From Blasia pusilla (taxonomy: Eukaryota; Marchantiophyta; Marchantiopsida; Blasiales), in contig CM114274.1 of the NCBI GenBank assembly GCA_050084515.1, positions 14,384,001-14,448,000 on the forward strand: a DNA stretch of 64,000 nt. The letters run 5' to 3'. A program made the translations under genes and the position numbers. The first letter of the stretch is position 1. Every line of letters begins with the position of its first letter. The notes beneath the pieces are model-generated. The model was not told the DNA's origin. It made no database searches and saw nothing but the letters and a program-made list of their open reading frames with translations. Of the stretch, positions 48,141-59,460 are shown piece by piece.

Positions 48141-48600
48141 AATACTCTATGAATAACGATTTTATTCAAAAAATGTAATTTCAAGCTCTCCACTACTCTA
48201 ATTGAAGCATACACCACTCATACACATAAATTGATCTGAAATTTGCCAAAAATTGACCAACTTTATGGAAGATCTAGTTTAAATTGGCTTGTAGAGATCA
48301 AGTTACACTACTTTCCTTCACTAATTACACTTTTCTACATTGAAATTGCTATTACATGAACTTAAATGTCACAATCAAACGATTTAAGATGCGTTGGAAA
48401 GCTTTCGACAAGCTCTACAAGACGGTTAGAGCCAACTTTTGGCATCATTATGACCAACACAAACCAAGATTGTTGAATCAATTAGGAAAGCCCTAAAAAA
48501 TGCCTCTAAAGTTTTATCATCGTCATAACTCCATTTGAAATCTTCTACCATTGAGCTTTGATTGAAATTTTTTTCTCCCAAACTGAAATTATGCCTTCTC
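48141..48600. other. Unassigned stretch between copia and gypsy relics
   Basis: No coding is seen. From about 48600 the text matches the palindrome's LTR. The sequence before that does not align by eye with either arm, so it may be an unmatched LTR part or older host DNA. Confidence 0.35.
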
Positions 48601-49040
48601 TCACGTTTGTTAGGATAGATCGATGAGGTCTAGTAGATCGCCTTTGGAGATACTAGAAGACATCCTTAAGAGGTTGAGGATGGCCTGCTGAGGCCACAAG
48701 TAACCTGAGAGATCAAGTTTTCGTTTCGTTTTGGTTCATTTGGAGCCATATTGAGGAACTTACTATTTTGGATAAGTTACCATTTTTGGTATAGTTGACT
48801 TTCTATTTTGGTAATTGGCCCTTGACCCGCTACTGCAGAATAAGAGCTAAGGAGGTGACCTGCGAGCACAGGTTACCGGGGAGAGGGCTTGGGAGAGGGA
48901 AGGCGGTATACCTCCAAGAGAGAGAGCTTGAGAGTTCATTCTCTCTTTGTTGAATCTCTTGGCATGAGGGGGCGGAGCTATGGTCCTCCTTGCCTTGTGT
49001 GTGTAACCCAAGCCTCTCATTAGGAGAGTGGGTTTGGTTT

Positions 49041-49139
<99 letters not shown>

Positions 49140-50450
49140 TGGAATGAGAGAGCTTCAATGGAGGAGCTTGCTAGTCACTCTCTATTGGTAGAGGTTGGGG
49201 AGGGTGTTTCCCGCTTCATGGCTCATGGGAGTGCTCACAAGGGCAAGAGCCATGCAGTTTGATTTGTGATAGGTTTTCAAATTTTGTTGGGAGGAATCAA
49301 CGCGGAAGTGTTGCCAAAATTTATGTAGGAGAGCAGATTGAAGGACTTTACAACAGTCCATGTCAATTTTTTTTGGAATATTGAATGGGAGAAGAAATTT
49401 ATTTTGTCGTAGATCAAGAAGCTATGCACATTATGAAAGAAATAGTGCATAATTTGAACATGTCAACAAGAAGTTATGATCATTTTCCCAAAGGTGCTAT
49501 AGCCACCGCTTGATGAAGGAGCAAATTTTGAAATTCTTGGTAATTTCTTAGTTGAGGTAGAAAATTAAAAATATTTTTTATTATTGTGGAAAGGACAAGT
49601 GAAACTTAGGATCTTGAGGTTAAAGTGAGTGGAAAATTTATTGAGTGGGTGTTAAGCCACTATTTATGTGGCTTGGTGGAATATAAACCAAATGTGAGTA
49701 ATTTTAGTGAGTTGACCTTTAGTTTAAGGAGTTAGTGGAGTGGGAAAAAACAAAAGACATTGAATTTTTGAATCAGGTTAAAATAGAGCCATATTAACCC
49801 ATGTGAAAGATATCTTAATTACTATTGACTTTCACCATCCGTTTGGGCCGATCTTGCTCTGTCCGTTGGCCGCCGTCGACGGCGTTCTTCACCGTTGTTG
49901 ATTGGACGGTGACCTTTTAGACTGATGGGGTCAAAGTTTTCTTTCTACTCTGCTATGCATAGTGTTTTGTTGCCGCTCTACAACAATCAAGTACCATACC
50001 GTGCCGTGACACCTATAGCCGCAACACGCCGCCGATTGTCGTGCCGTATTGCTTGTGGCCGCACCGCATTATCTCGATTGCGAAGCCGCACCATCACTGG
50101 GGATCAGAGTGTGTGTTGTTGATTGAGGAGGGTATGCCATTGAGTGCCGTACCCCATTCCTGAGTGTTAAGCCGTTTTAGCTATTTCGTGCCGCTAGTAC
50201 CGCACCGTACTGCTAGACCCACACCGCACATCGAAGAGGTTTGAGCATCGTTCGTACCAAGAGAGTAGGACTTGCTAATTGGAAGAGTTGTCTTTACGAC
50301 TGAATTGTGGTTGAGGTTTGTGAGGCGAGATGGTGGACATGAGAGTAGCTCTAGACGTTTTACTTGGAGTGAATTGAGGTTTCAAGGGTCTCCACGTGAG
50401 AGACTGCCTCAACCTCCTTCTGTGTCATCTTCAGACAGGGGGAGAGCATA
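48600..50450 (+). mobile_element. Gypsy copy 3 LTR and leader
   Basis: The text aligns with both palindrome arms: 48600-48780 with the reverse of 17650-17830, 48840-49020 with the reverse of 17400-17590, 49220-49900 with 8357-9330, and 49960-50240 with 9400-9670. The LTR-leader boundary is not resolved, because I found no clear primer-binding site. The copy points in the plus direction, and its gag and later domains follow immediately. Confidence 0.75.
49044..49135 (+). repeat. (GA)46 microsatellite inside the LTR
   Basis: There are about 46 uninterrupted GA units. The matching place in copy 2 (reverse of 17370-17390) has only about three. It generates a long Ser-Leu reading frame on the minus strand that is not a gene. 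Confidence 0.97.
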
Positions 50451-52730
50451 GAGAAATTTTTTAGTGCATCACCGCACACAATGGTTTCGTCGCCTGGGAG
50501 TACAAAATGGACGACCGGGGTAGAGGATTGCTTAGGTTTGTGGGTGCTATAGGCACGATAGCGTTGCACGACTTCATTGCAGAGTTTAGGAGTTGGTGTG
50601 ACTTACAGCGGGCTAGGAACTCCAGAGAGACCCGTTCACAATATGGAACGGTATATTCTAGCATTTAGAGGGGGCACCCATGGAAAATTACCATGAGTTC
50701 TCTTAGAGATATGCCCAGGAGATTGAGGCATGGAGACTCTACTATGATCCACACTATGTGTCATGGACGGAGCCGTTCCCAGATGAGGAGGAGGAGTTAG
50801 GAGAGGCTACTTCCTCTTGCACCTATGATGTGTTAGGAGGGATAACTCAAACTCAAGTTGTTGCATCGTCTAGTCGAGTTCGTCCTAGGTTCAACCCCAT
50901 GGTTGAGTTCTTGGCGGAGTTTCGGATGAGCTACCAAGGGGTACAAACGGAAAGGTTATGGAGTATCCATGACTTCCATAGGCGCCCGGGTAAGAGTTGG
51001 CGCGGGCCTACACTCGCTTGCGTTGGTTGATTAGCGTCACTCAGGGGGTGAAAGAGTCCCAGGCTATCCAAGCATGGTACGCGATGCTGGATAGAGGCCT
51101 GTGGAAACAGGTGAGGGATGGGGTACTCCTTATGCATACCTCAGCTATGTTGAGAGATGTTTTTAAGACCGTAGAGAACATTGAGCACAACATGGCTAAG
51201 GAGAGCGTAGCAACCATTGGTTCCATGCGAGAGCAATTACAATTGCATGCACCTCCATAGTAGCAACGTGGATTTTGGGAGAGCTCTTTGGCACCACGAG
51301 CTCAGGGAGGATACTAGGAGGCCGTGCCATAGAGACCTACGCCATCATTTGCGGCTCAACTGTTGTCACCTGCTATTATTTGTTGTGCATGTGGTGGAGT
51401 CCATCACCTGCATGATTGAACCCGTCACGATAATGGACACATGCCTCACTATGGAGGAGAAGATGGGCCCGCACGAGGATTCTACCAGTGTGACTATTGT
51501 CAGAGGTATGATCATACACTTGCGGAATGTTTCAACTTACACCTTGAGTTACGTCCGCACCAAGGGCCATAGAGGGCACTAGAGCAAGTTTCCGATCCTA
51601 GTGGGCCTAGAGGTTGTGCACTAGGTGGTTGCGTTGGGGGACAAGGAGCTGGATTTTCCTGAGGAGGTGATGGAGTTGCAGATGGAGGAGGTACAGTTCC
51701 TCCATCTAGACGCGTTGAGGGAGACGCCAGGCGTGAGGCTTGGATGGCTGCTCAAGAATAGTAGTTACGGCAGTAGATTACTACTTTGGCATGGAGGTCA
51801 CCCGATGCTAGATTAGTGGCATCAATGTCTTATGGAGCAGCTAGAGATATGGAGGATCTTGGTTGGATATACATGACTGCACACATGGAGGCAATCGTTG
51901 TTGATACACGTGGAGCAGTTGCACAGTGGGATCCACAGAGAGGAGAAGCCAAGAATCAGATGAGGCTTCCTGAGTCTTTTATATTTTCCAAGGCAGTGAG
52001 GACCCCATCGATGGGTCTCGATCAGAGTTCTCAGAGAGTTGATGTTGTTGGTGTGCAAGAACAAAGGGCGATGGGAGAAGCGAGTGCAACGACTCCTATT
52101 TTCTGCTTCCGATGTTATGATGTTGGGAGGTACACCGAGATTTTTCGGCTAGCTGCTACGCTATGTGAGCGTGGAGGTGGTGTTTCTACATCACATTCAG
52201 AGGGGATTGTAGAGGGGGTGATAGACCTGCCCTTGGAGCCGATGCTTGGGTCGTCCACCTGAGATTCATGGCAGGTTGCTGTTGCTAGGATGGCGGAGAT
52301 GCCCGCTAGATCCGCGATAGAGTGTGCCATGGTTTCTCTAGGTGTTATGTTCTTAGATAACTAGGGAGAGGTCTTATATTTGGTTAGTCCATCAGGTAGA
52401 GTGGTTTTTTCCGTAACGCATCTAGTTAGATTCGGGGGCGCAACCTCGGATGCTGGGGAAGGTTGCATTCACAGGTTTGGGCCCCACGAGGGCCAATGTG
52501 GAGCGTTGTCCATTCAAGATACAAACATCCTTGGATGGAGCGAGTACCACACAGTTTATCACCCAATAGGAGGTCATGGTGAGGATTCACCTAGGTCATC
52601 TTATAGATGCCTCCATGGTGCGAGTCACAGTGATAAAGATGGATGTCGAGTCCTATGACGTTTTGGTTGGTGGAGTAGTGTTATACCAGATGGGATTTTC
52701 CTTGGATTACTAGGAGGAGTCAGCGTCCTA
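50450..52730 (+). pseudogene. Gypsy copy 3 gag-protease region, decayed
   Basis: The capsid part reads ALHDFIAEFRSWCDLQRARN near 50570, EIEAWRLYYDPHYVSWTEPF near 50730 and RPRFNPMVEFLAEF near 50890. The zinc knuckle at 51489-51530 is complete: CDYCQRYDHTLAEC. A protease-linked segment with ESYDVLVGGVVLY and MGFSLDY lies near 52650-52710. TAG stops at 50659-50661 and 50704-50706 stand where a sister copy has CAA. Unlike copies 1 and 2, this copy continues into the methyltransferase-like region at 52760. Confidence 0.82.
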
Positions 52731-52759
52731 CTATGACCCCCTTATGCCACACCATACCA

Positions 52760-53400
52760 ATTGTGTGGCACATCCTAGAGGAGGATATTCGCGTGTTGGA
52801 TATCTTTGGAGGGATCAACACTGGAATAGTTGTTGTTTTATAGGCAGGAGTGCGAGTGCAGCAGTAGTTGTATGTTGAGATTGATGATGTTGCAAGGCAG
52901 GCTTTACTTCACCATGTGGCGCAATTACCTTCCAAATTTCTCAACTTATTGTTTGCATCCGCCATCCAGGGGTTCCTGAGTCCTCTATTGAGGGACATTT
53001 CGTTGTTGGGGCGTAGGACTTGGAGCGAGTAGGGACCATAGATTTGGTCATTTTTGGTTGGCCATGTTAGGGCCAATCGAGTGCTAGACGAGGTAGCGGG
53101 TTAGCTAACACTGGTCAAGGTTTTTTTGGGAGATGATAAGGATCTTGGGACACTTGCAAGAGCATCAGTCCTGTTCTCTAGCATACATTTTGGAGAATGT
53201 AATGATTTTGGGCAATTCGAGGTCACGGCTGGTGACAAGTGCACATTTGGTGCGCGCATGGATCTGCCCGGAAGTGTTGTTGGATGCGACGAGTGTAGGT
53301 TCATGTACAAGAAAATTTCTTGCATCTTTGATGGACCAACTTAGAGCCACATAAGGTGGTTGCGGAGGGCATATGTGAGAGTGGAGCGACCATCCCTACA
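52760..53400 (+). pseudogene. Decayed DNA cytosine-5 methyltransferase domain carried by gypsy copy 3
   Basis: Three successive frames give the ordered motifs of a C5-cytosine methyltransferase, which methylates cytosine in DNA. Motif I (S-adenosylmethionine binding) reads IRVLDIFGGINTG at 52787-52825, and the motif II-like YVEID is at 52871-52885. Motif IV reads IDLVIFGWPC, with the catalytic Cys codon at 53065-53067. Motif VI reads AYILENV, with ENV at 53193-53201. A motif VIII-like VLLDATSVGS follows near 53270. The spacing and the FxGIxTG form look closest to the DNMT3/DRM class. Stops TAG at 52841, 52865 and 53068 and two frameshifts make it non-functional. Motifs IX-X are not seen. It lies between protease and the point where RT is expected, so it was part of the element's polyprotein. 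Confidence 0.82.
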
Positions 53401-54030
53401 ATATCTTAAATTTTGAAAATTTTGAGGATAGGCACAATTTTGTATCAAAAAGAGTATATAAGTCTTCAGGAATGAAGATTGAAGACTATATGAAGTAAAG
53501 CTTGTATATACAAGAAGTTCTTGAATATCATTTTTGGTGTAATGGAAGAATGAGGCGTATTGGAATGGATTGTGAAGCTCCTAGGATAAGGGAGAGAGGT
53601 GGAACATCAAGGACTTGCCTTGGAAGAGAGGGAAATGAATTCACGAAGTCTGAAGACCAAGAGCGAAGCTCAATAAAGACAACGAAGCACGAAAAAGAAC
53701 CTATTAATTAAGTACTTCATTCTTGAACGAAGCACCAACACGAAGGAATAGTACATCACGCATGAACAAAGAACAAAGAATTTGGAGCAAGAGCGAAGGG
53801 CAAAGCGCTTCATTAGTTGACGAAGAAGAAGAGGTCCCGACTTTGCATCGAAGATAAGACTATCCGCGATTTCAAGTGGCACACCGTTAGAGTAGTTAGG
53901 CTAGGAATAGGCGTGACTTTTCCAAGCAAATAGGAAGATAGGTCAATTATGACTAGCGGATTCCTAGAGATCATGGGAAGCATTGAGAAAGGTAATGCAG
54001 TAGAGTAGTTTTTCATTTTGGCACCCAACT
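53400..54030 (-). mobile_element. Diverged LTR piece related to the nested solo LTR
   Basis: The text just after 53400 resembles the reverse complement of the end of the 19507-20997 LTR ('aaattttga', 'gtatcaaaaag'/'gtacaatattc', then 'gaagac' words). It is rich in 'cgaag' words, as that LTR is in 'cttcg'. It abuts the truncated methyltransferase region and probably cut copy 3 off. Confidence 0.45.
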
Positions 54031-54382
54031 ACCTGAGGTGTATAGACTTCTCTTTTAAGCTGACTTTAATGGCTTAAGACACCTTTTTGGTCTGTTGGAT
54101 ATGAGAATAAGAAATTGTGTTAATTCTGATATCAGATCTTATTTTTAAGAGACTCATATTCCATTCTTTTTACATTTCATCCTCTTGTAGTTGAGTTGCC
54201 ATGTTGTTGGTTGTGTGCCCTTATTCCTGATTGTATTTTATGCTTAGGTGTATGCTTTAGTGTTGCAATTCAAAACAGAAATGGACATGAGGATTTAAGT
54301 AATTTAGATCCAATTATAAATGAAAGACCTTTCAAAAGGCATTAATAAATTCATCAAAAACTCCAAAAAGGAAATCTACATT
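54030..54382. other. Short unassigned spacer
   Basis: I see no gene and no clear repeat here. It separates the LTR piece from the CACTA-like element. Confidence 0.4.
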
Positions 54383-55128
54383 CACTACTTATGACATCAA
54401 TATTACTGGTGCATTGAGCTTTCATTCCTACTTAGTCATTAAAAATGACTCATTCAATCCAATTGCAATGACTATGGAACTCATTTTGTCCTGTTTGCAA
54501 CTCCCATAGTCGTAATGTTATGTCTACACCAGTTGTAGGGCCTTCTACTCTAGTCATATGTCACTACTCGGCGAGTGATTAAAGGTGACTACATGAGTAC
54601 ATTATAGCATTGGAAAAAATTGGAATGACTACACGAGTCGCTAACTACGACTGAATCTGAAAATTTAATGATTGGTGGAGATATGACTATTATCGCCAAG
54701 TGGATTCCTCACCCATGGGGTGTACGTGTTGCATTGTCATTGGATATTGTGTACTTTTACATGACTAAATATGACTACTATAGTCATTGGTGGTAACTAA
54801 ATAGATACCCTAGATATGACTACACGAGTTTGTCTTCCATAGTCCACATCATCAATGACATGTCACACCAATTAGTCCATGTCATACGTTGACGTGTCAT
54901 TATCCCATGTCATCTAAGTGACGTGTTAGTCATGGCCTCATGACTACATCCTCTAGTCATGTACCAGCGTCTACCTAAGCCGACTATCCTAGTTAGCCTA
55001 GTCTCCAGACAAATATGACTTGGCTTTTGTGTCTAAAGTAGTCGTTAGTCATTTCCAATTGTGGAATGTAAAGTATGACTCGTATGAGTCATATAACCTA
55101 GTCATAAAACCAAGGATTTCTTCTAGTG
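54383..55128. mobile_element. Probable non-autonomous CACTA element, 746 bp
   Basis: The left end reads CACTACTTATGAC and the right end reads ...TTTCTTCTAGTG, whose reverse complement CACTAGAAGAAA is typical of plant CACTA termini. The flanking 3-bp words are ATT and GTT, so the target duplication is imperfect. I count about 19 copies of TGACT or AGTCA inside (often ATGACTA/TAGTCAT), on both strands. Random expectation for the pair over this length is about one to two. Such subterminal repeats bind transposase in En/Spm-type elements. No transposase is encoded. Confidence 0.6.
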
Positions 55129-55233
55129 GTTGTACGTCCGCTCCACTCCAAAATGACCTAACTCCTCATGGGCATGACGCAATAAACGTGCTCTCTATGA
55201 GGGATGAGGCAGTACACGTACTCTACCAAGCTC

Positions 55234-57450
55234 TCAAACTTGCAACACATGTGTCTCCTCCCACCAAAACCGTATAGCTCGCTGTAGGATCCAATCCTGC
55301 TCTCTAGCATCTATTGCGCTTGTGACGCTGCCAGTACGCTGGTACTCCAAGACTACTCCATCCTTGTGAATATCTCGACCACCTATTGTCTCTTCACCCA
55401 CCTCTTGATCTAAGGACTCTCCATTAGACCTCGCCATCGAAGTCTCAACACTCTAGATCTCCGTAGCAAACAAGCCTAAATAGGCTAACACGTGTTGTCC
55501 TAGCACCAACTCATCATCACTCTCTCCATGCTAACGAGTTCCAGTCGCATCTTGTTGACTCGGGCATGGGTTACGGCTCAAACCATTGCATCCTGGTTGA
55601 GCGTCCCAAATCTATGCATCACTTGGAAATCATACTCTTGCAATAAATAGAGCCCACCTTGCAAACTTCCCTCAAAGCTTGTCGGACTCCATCAACCACT
55701 TAAGTAGCCGATGATCAGTGATGATGGTAAAGGGATTGATGAATAGATAACACCTAAAATACGCGACAGCCCACATTGCATCATAACAATCATCCTCATA
55801 CAAGATATAGTTCACCTCTGTAACATTTTTCAAGCGACTAGCATAAGCCACTTTAAACTCCTTACCCTCATCGTCATTATGGGTGAGCACAGCTCTAAGC
55901 CCCAACATGCTCCAATTTTTATGCAAGTGGAAAGGATGCCCCCTAATTCGTCTCCTTAATATAGACGCGGATGTCAATATGTCCTTGAGCACTTGAAATG
56001 CTCTCTCCTTCTCATCCTCCGAGTGCCACTCGTGATCCACCTTGGTCAGCAAGGTTAGGGGCTTAGCAATCAAACTAAAACCCTTTACGTATCGTCGATG
56101 GAAGTTTTCCAATCCCATGAATGCACAAACTTGATTCACATCTATAGGGCATGGGAATGCGTGAAATAGCCTCTACCTTTGTGTGTTGCACACCAAGGCC
56201 ATCTGGGTATATTGTGTGACCCAGGTACTCAATCTGGTCGTAGAAGAACTTGCACTTTTGTGGATATAGCTTTAGTCCATGTAACTACAATCGTCCTAAC
56301 ACCTCCTCTAGATGTCACTCATACTCCTCAACCGTAATGCCAAAGACTATGATGTTATTAATATAACACCTAGCAAAATCCAGACCTGCTAAGATCCTAT
56401 CCATGACCCTCTGAAACTCTGTCGGGGCATTTTTTAACCCAAATGGTAAGAACCGAACTAGTGCAAACAATCCTTCCCGTGAGGATCGATGCCTCAAAAT
56501 GCCATTTTCTACCTCTACTCCAATCTGATAGGAAATTGATGATATCCCGCTCAAAGATCCAACAAATTGAAGACCTTTGCATGCCCAATAGCATCAAAGA
56601 TCTCCTCCGGGATGGGCATGGCATACTTATTGGACTTTTTCTGCCGATTAATTGATCGATAATCTCCATACATCCGCCTATCCGTCCAATTGTAATGCAT
56701 TTCCTTCCTGGAAGGCATACTAGTGGCACATGCATACTCTCCATGCGACATCTCCACTAGTCGTGCTCCAAGCAAGTCTTGGGTCCTACTCTGAATCAGA
56801 GCCTCTCCATGTCACTGTATCTGTAGGGTTGTTGAGAGACCGGCGTGTCACTAGACAATGTACTCAATGCGGATCCCTGGACCCTTCAGCGTATCCAAAT
56901 CATGCTTGCTAAATGCAAAACATCTCCTATAACTCCTAAGGAACTGATGCATCTGGCGCCACTCTCCTCTTGTCAACTTCAAGCCCATATCTGGCTCTGA
57001 AGTCTCCATCATGACTACGGTAGGACTCTACGGCACGGGTATCGGTGGTTTCTATAGTGCAACCCTATCTTGGACAACATGACTCGACTGCTTCCCTACA
57101 ACCAACTGCAAAATTTGATCTCCTCCACATGTGGTATCCAAAACTACGCTCGATGTTGTGGCTGCTATCTCTCGGCGTACTTGTAATACATCCCAAGAAG
57201 TCCAAGGATGTCTCTCTCGATCATCCCTGGTGTGTCAGTCTCCTCAGGTCTTGCACCTAGCTATTGCCTTAACCGTCTTGGTAGGCATAGCGCTCACCAA
57301 CGCAACAATTATGATTTGTCGCAACCTCAAACAACGTTGCTCAGGTACTCCAAGCTGATAATCCATGTGAAGCAGTTCAAGTCCATCGCGTGACCCAAGA
57401 CATGACGTCGTGATGCCTTTGATAATGATGGTACCACCGTTACTCATGTG
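55234..57450 (-). pseudogene. Ty3/gypsy RT-RNase H relic
   Basis: On the minus strand, RT starts near 56775 (NWTDRRMYGDYRSINRQ, YAMPIPEEIFDAIGHAKVF). It continues at 56315-56554 (RFLPFGLKNAP, FQRVMDRILAGLDFARCY) and reaches RNase H at 55672-56139 (GLENFHRRYVKGFSLIAKPL, YASRLKNVTEVNY, TDHRLLKWLMESDKL). The tail continues past NGLSRNP near 55580. The RT active site reads YINN instead of YIDD (Asn codons 56354-56359), so polymerase chemistry is abolished. Upstream text to about 57450 belongs to the same reading direction but is unassigned. Gag and integrase are not seen. Confidence 0.87.
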
Positions 57451-57584
57451 GGGAATCCCATCGCTCCCTCTTGCTCATCAGCGTTGGGCTCCACCAACCG
57501 CTTTACGTGGTCATCCCAAATTATCGTGCCTCACTGCTTGTGATCGACGACCTGGATCTAGAATAAAATCCACCAACAAATGGG

Positions 57585-58100
57585 AGTGTAATGTACAAGA
57601 AATATAAGAATTTATCTTTTTATGATGATTTATGGAGCTCGATCCCCAAGAAGATCATGATTATCAGAAAAGAAAGCTTAAGGTGTTGTTTATCATGTGA
57701 AAGTTGCAGTTATGTGTATACAAGTCGAATCCACTCATTTATCAAAGAATTCTTCTTCTTACAAGTACCAAGATTTCCTTCCTCTATTCTCTCAAGTGGA
57801 ATTGAATGAAGGCTCGGGCATATCCTCACTCAACATCAAAGAACCTCACAAAGATCTCATCAACGAGATGGCTTCTCCTACTTTCGGAACTCAATCCATC
57901 TTGGCAGACTACTCTCTGTCAAATAGATTTCTCACATCTCATTTTTGATTATTCTATTGGTGAAATTTGCTCTCCCAATCCACTCCTCACTCTGCAGACC
58001 CAATAAGCTCACTCATGCATACACGCACATCAGAATGAAGGAAATGGGTTCTTTACTATTCCATCAAGAACAAGAAGACTTCAAAGTGTTTACAAGCATG
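57585..58100 (+). mobile_element. Diverged LTR piece related to the nested solo LTR (5' part)
   Basis: The block around 57860-57935 (gatggcttctcctactttcggaactc, then 'ttggcagactactct') parallels 19796-19855 (aatgacggctcaccctactttcagaactg). Flanking text keeps the same order. It is an older copy of the 19507-20997 LTR. Its ends are not defined. Confidence 0.5.
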
Positions 58101-59460
58101 AGAGGGTACTACTCCCTTGCTCGGACCATTCCTTTAGCATTAGGACGTCTAAACAGAATGATGTTGGGAACTATGTTGATGATCTTTAAATATTCTTTCA
58201 AACCGTATCAGTTCTAAAGATCTGAAGTGCTTCTTTCTAAGTAGGCACCTATTGGGATATTTTAGCTACTGACATCTGTGGGCAGTGGTCAGGGAGTCCT
58301 TCCGGTTACATGTGATAACACCGTTGCTAGTTCCACACGAGTCACAGGCTGATACCACAATTGCCGGCTAGCACATTCCTTGGAGAACCCGAGTGCTTGT
58401 GAATGGACGACCTCAGCTGCAACCAAGCTAATGCAAGGTTGAGATTGATGACTTCATCTACTGGAATCAAATTGCACAAGAATGGAAATCTGGCATACAC
58501 CAAAAAGTACCAATGGAGATTCATTCCATCAAATTTCTGATCACATCCCTTGCATATTAGAGTTTATCAATAATCATGATCCTAGTCGCCTGAGTAATCT
58601 CTCCTATCAGATTTCAGAAAAGCAAGAAGATAAACACAATGAAACTTCTGCACCTTACATGACAGCTGGTTGACACATATTGTCATTCTATGTTAACGTG
58701 TACAAAATTAACAACACTAAGATAAACAAACATCGCCGAAATTGATAAGCTAGCATGAATGAGCCATATATCAAGTTCAATAGCCTAGATTAACCCCCCA
58801 AAGCTATTGCATTGGGAAGCATCAGCTTTAGAGGATTCAAATCAATCACACTAGCTTTATCTTGTCCTAGAGAATTCCTTGGCTGATACCTAAAATGTCC
58901 GCATCAACACTCGCACTTTATGACAATCTTCCTCATGTGTTACTCCCTTCAATTCTCCCCGCCTATGCATCCATCCTAGTCTTTAGCGCTATCCAATCAG
59001 AGCGCGAGATCTACCGCACAAGACTACAACTGGAACTACTTAACCACTCTCTCACCTACAAAATAGCCAGTCAATTGGAAATTTGGTCTTCTCCATCCCT
59101 AGCTTTCTGCTATAGCACACACAATCACAACTCCAAATAGTTGAAGGACATTGAACTTAAGAACTTAGTCAAGTAAGAGGACCGAGCCTCGTTTCAAGAG
59201 ACCGAGTAATACGTCCCACCGACCGAATTGATTCAAAAAAGCATGGCCATGGCTTGGTGTAAGCTGTCACCCAAACTCGTAGCATATGCTAGTGACAAAT
59301 AACTCACAGATCTAAGACCTATTTTTCATGATCCACACAACTCTAATTGCATTCTGGCCTTGAGTTCTTGCTTACGAGTGAGCTCTTTTCCGATTAATTG
59401 GGATCAACAAGCACAAGCATAAAATGGAGTATGAGCATTACGATCAAAATTGAGTGAGAT
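58100..59460. other. Unassigned stretch next to the UTP6 pseudogene
   Basis: No exons were recognised. It may hold the former 3' flank of the UTP6 gene. Composition resembles the pseudogene's introns rather than the neighbouring LTR debris. Confidence 0.35.

Noticed and set aside
48847-49158. 103-codon minus-strand frame with a long Ser-Leu run
   Set aside because: It is the translation of the (GA)46 repeat inside an LTR.
53126-53354. Overlapping small frames after the methyltransferase motif IV
   Set aside because: The 53126 and 53165 frames are shadows; only the 53133 frame carries ENV and VLLDA motifs and it is part of the decayed methyltransferase.
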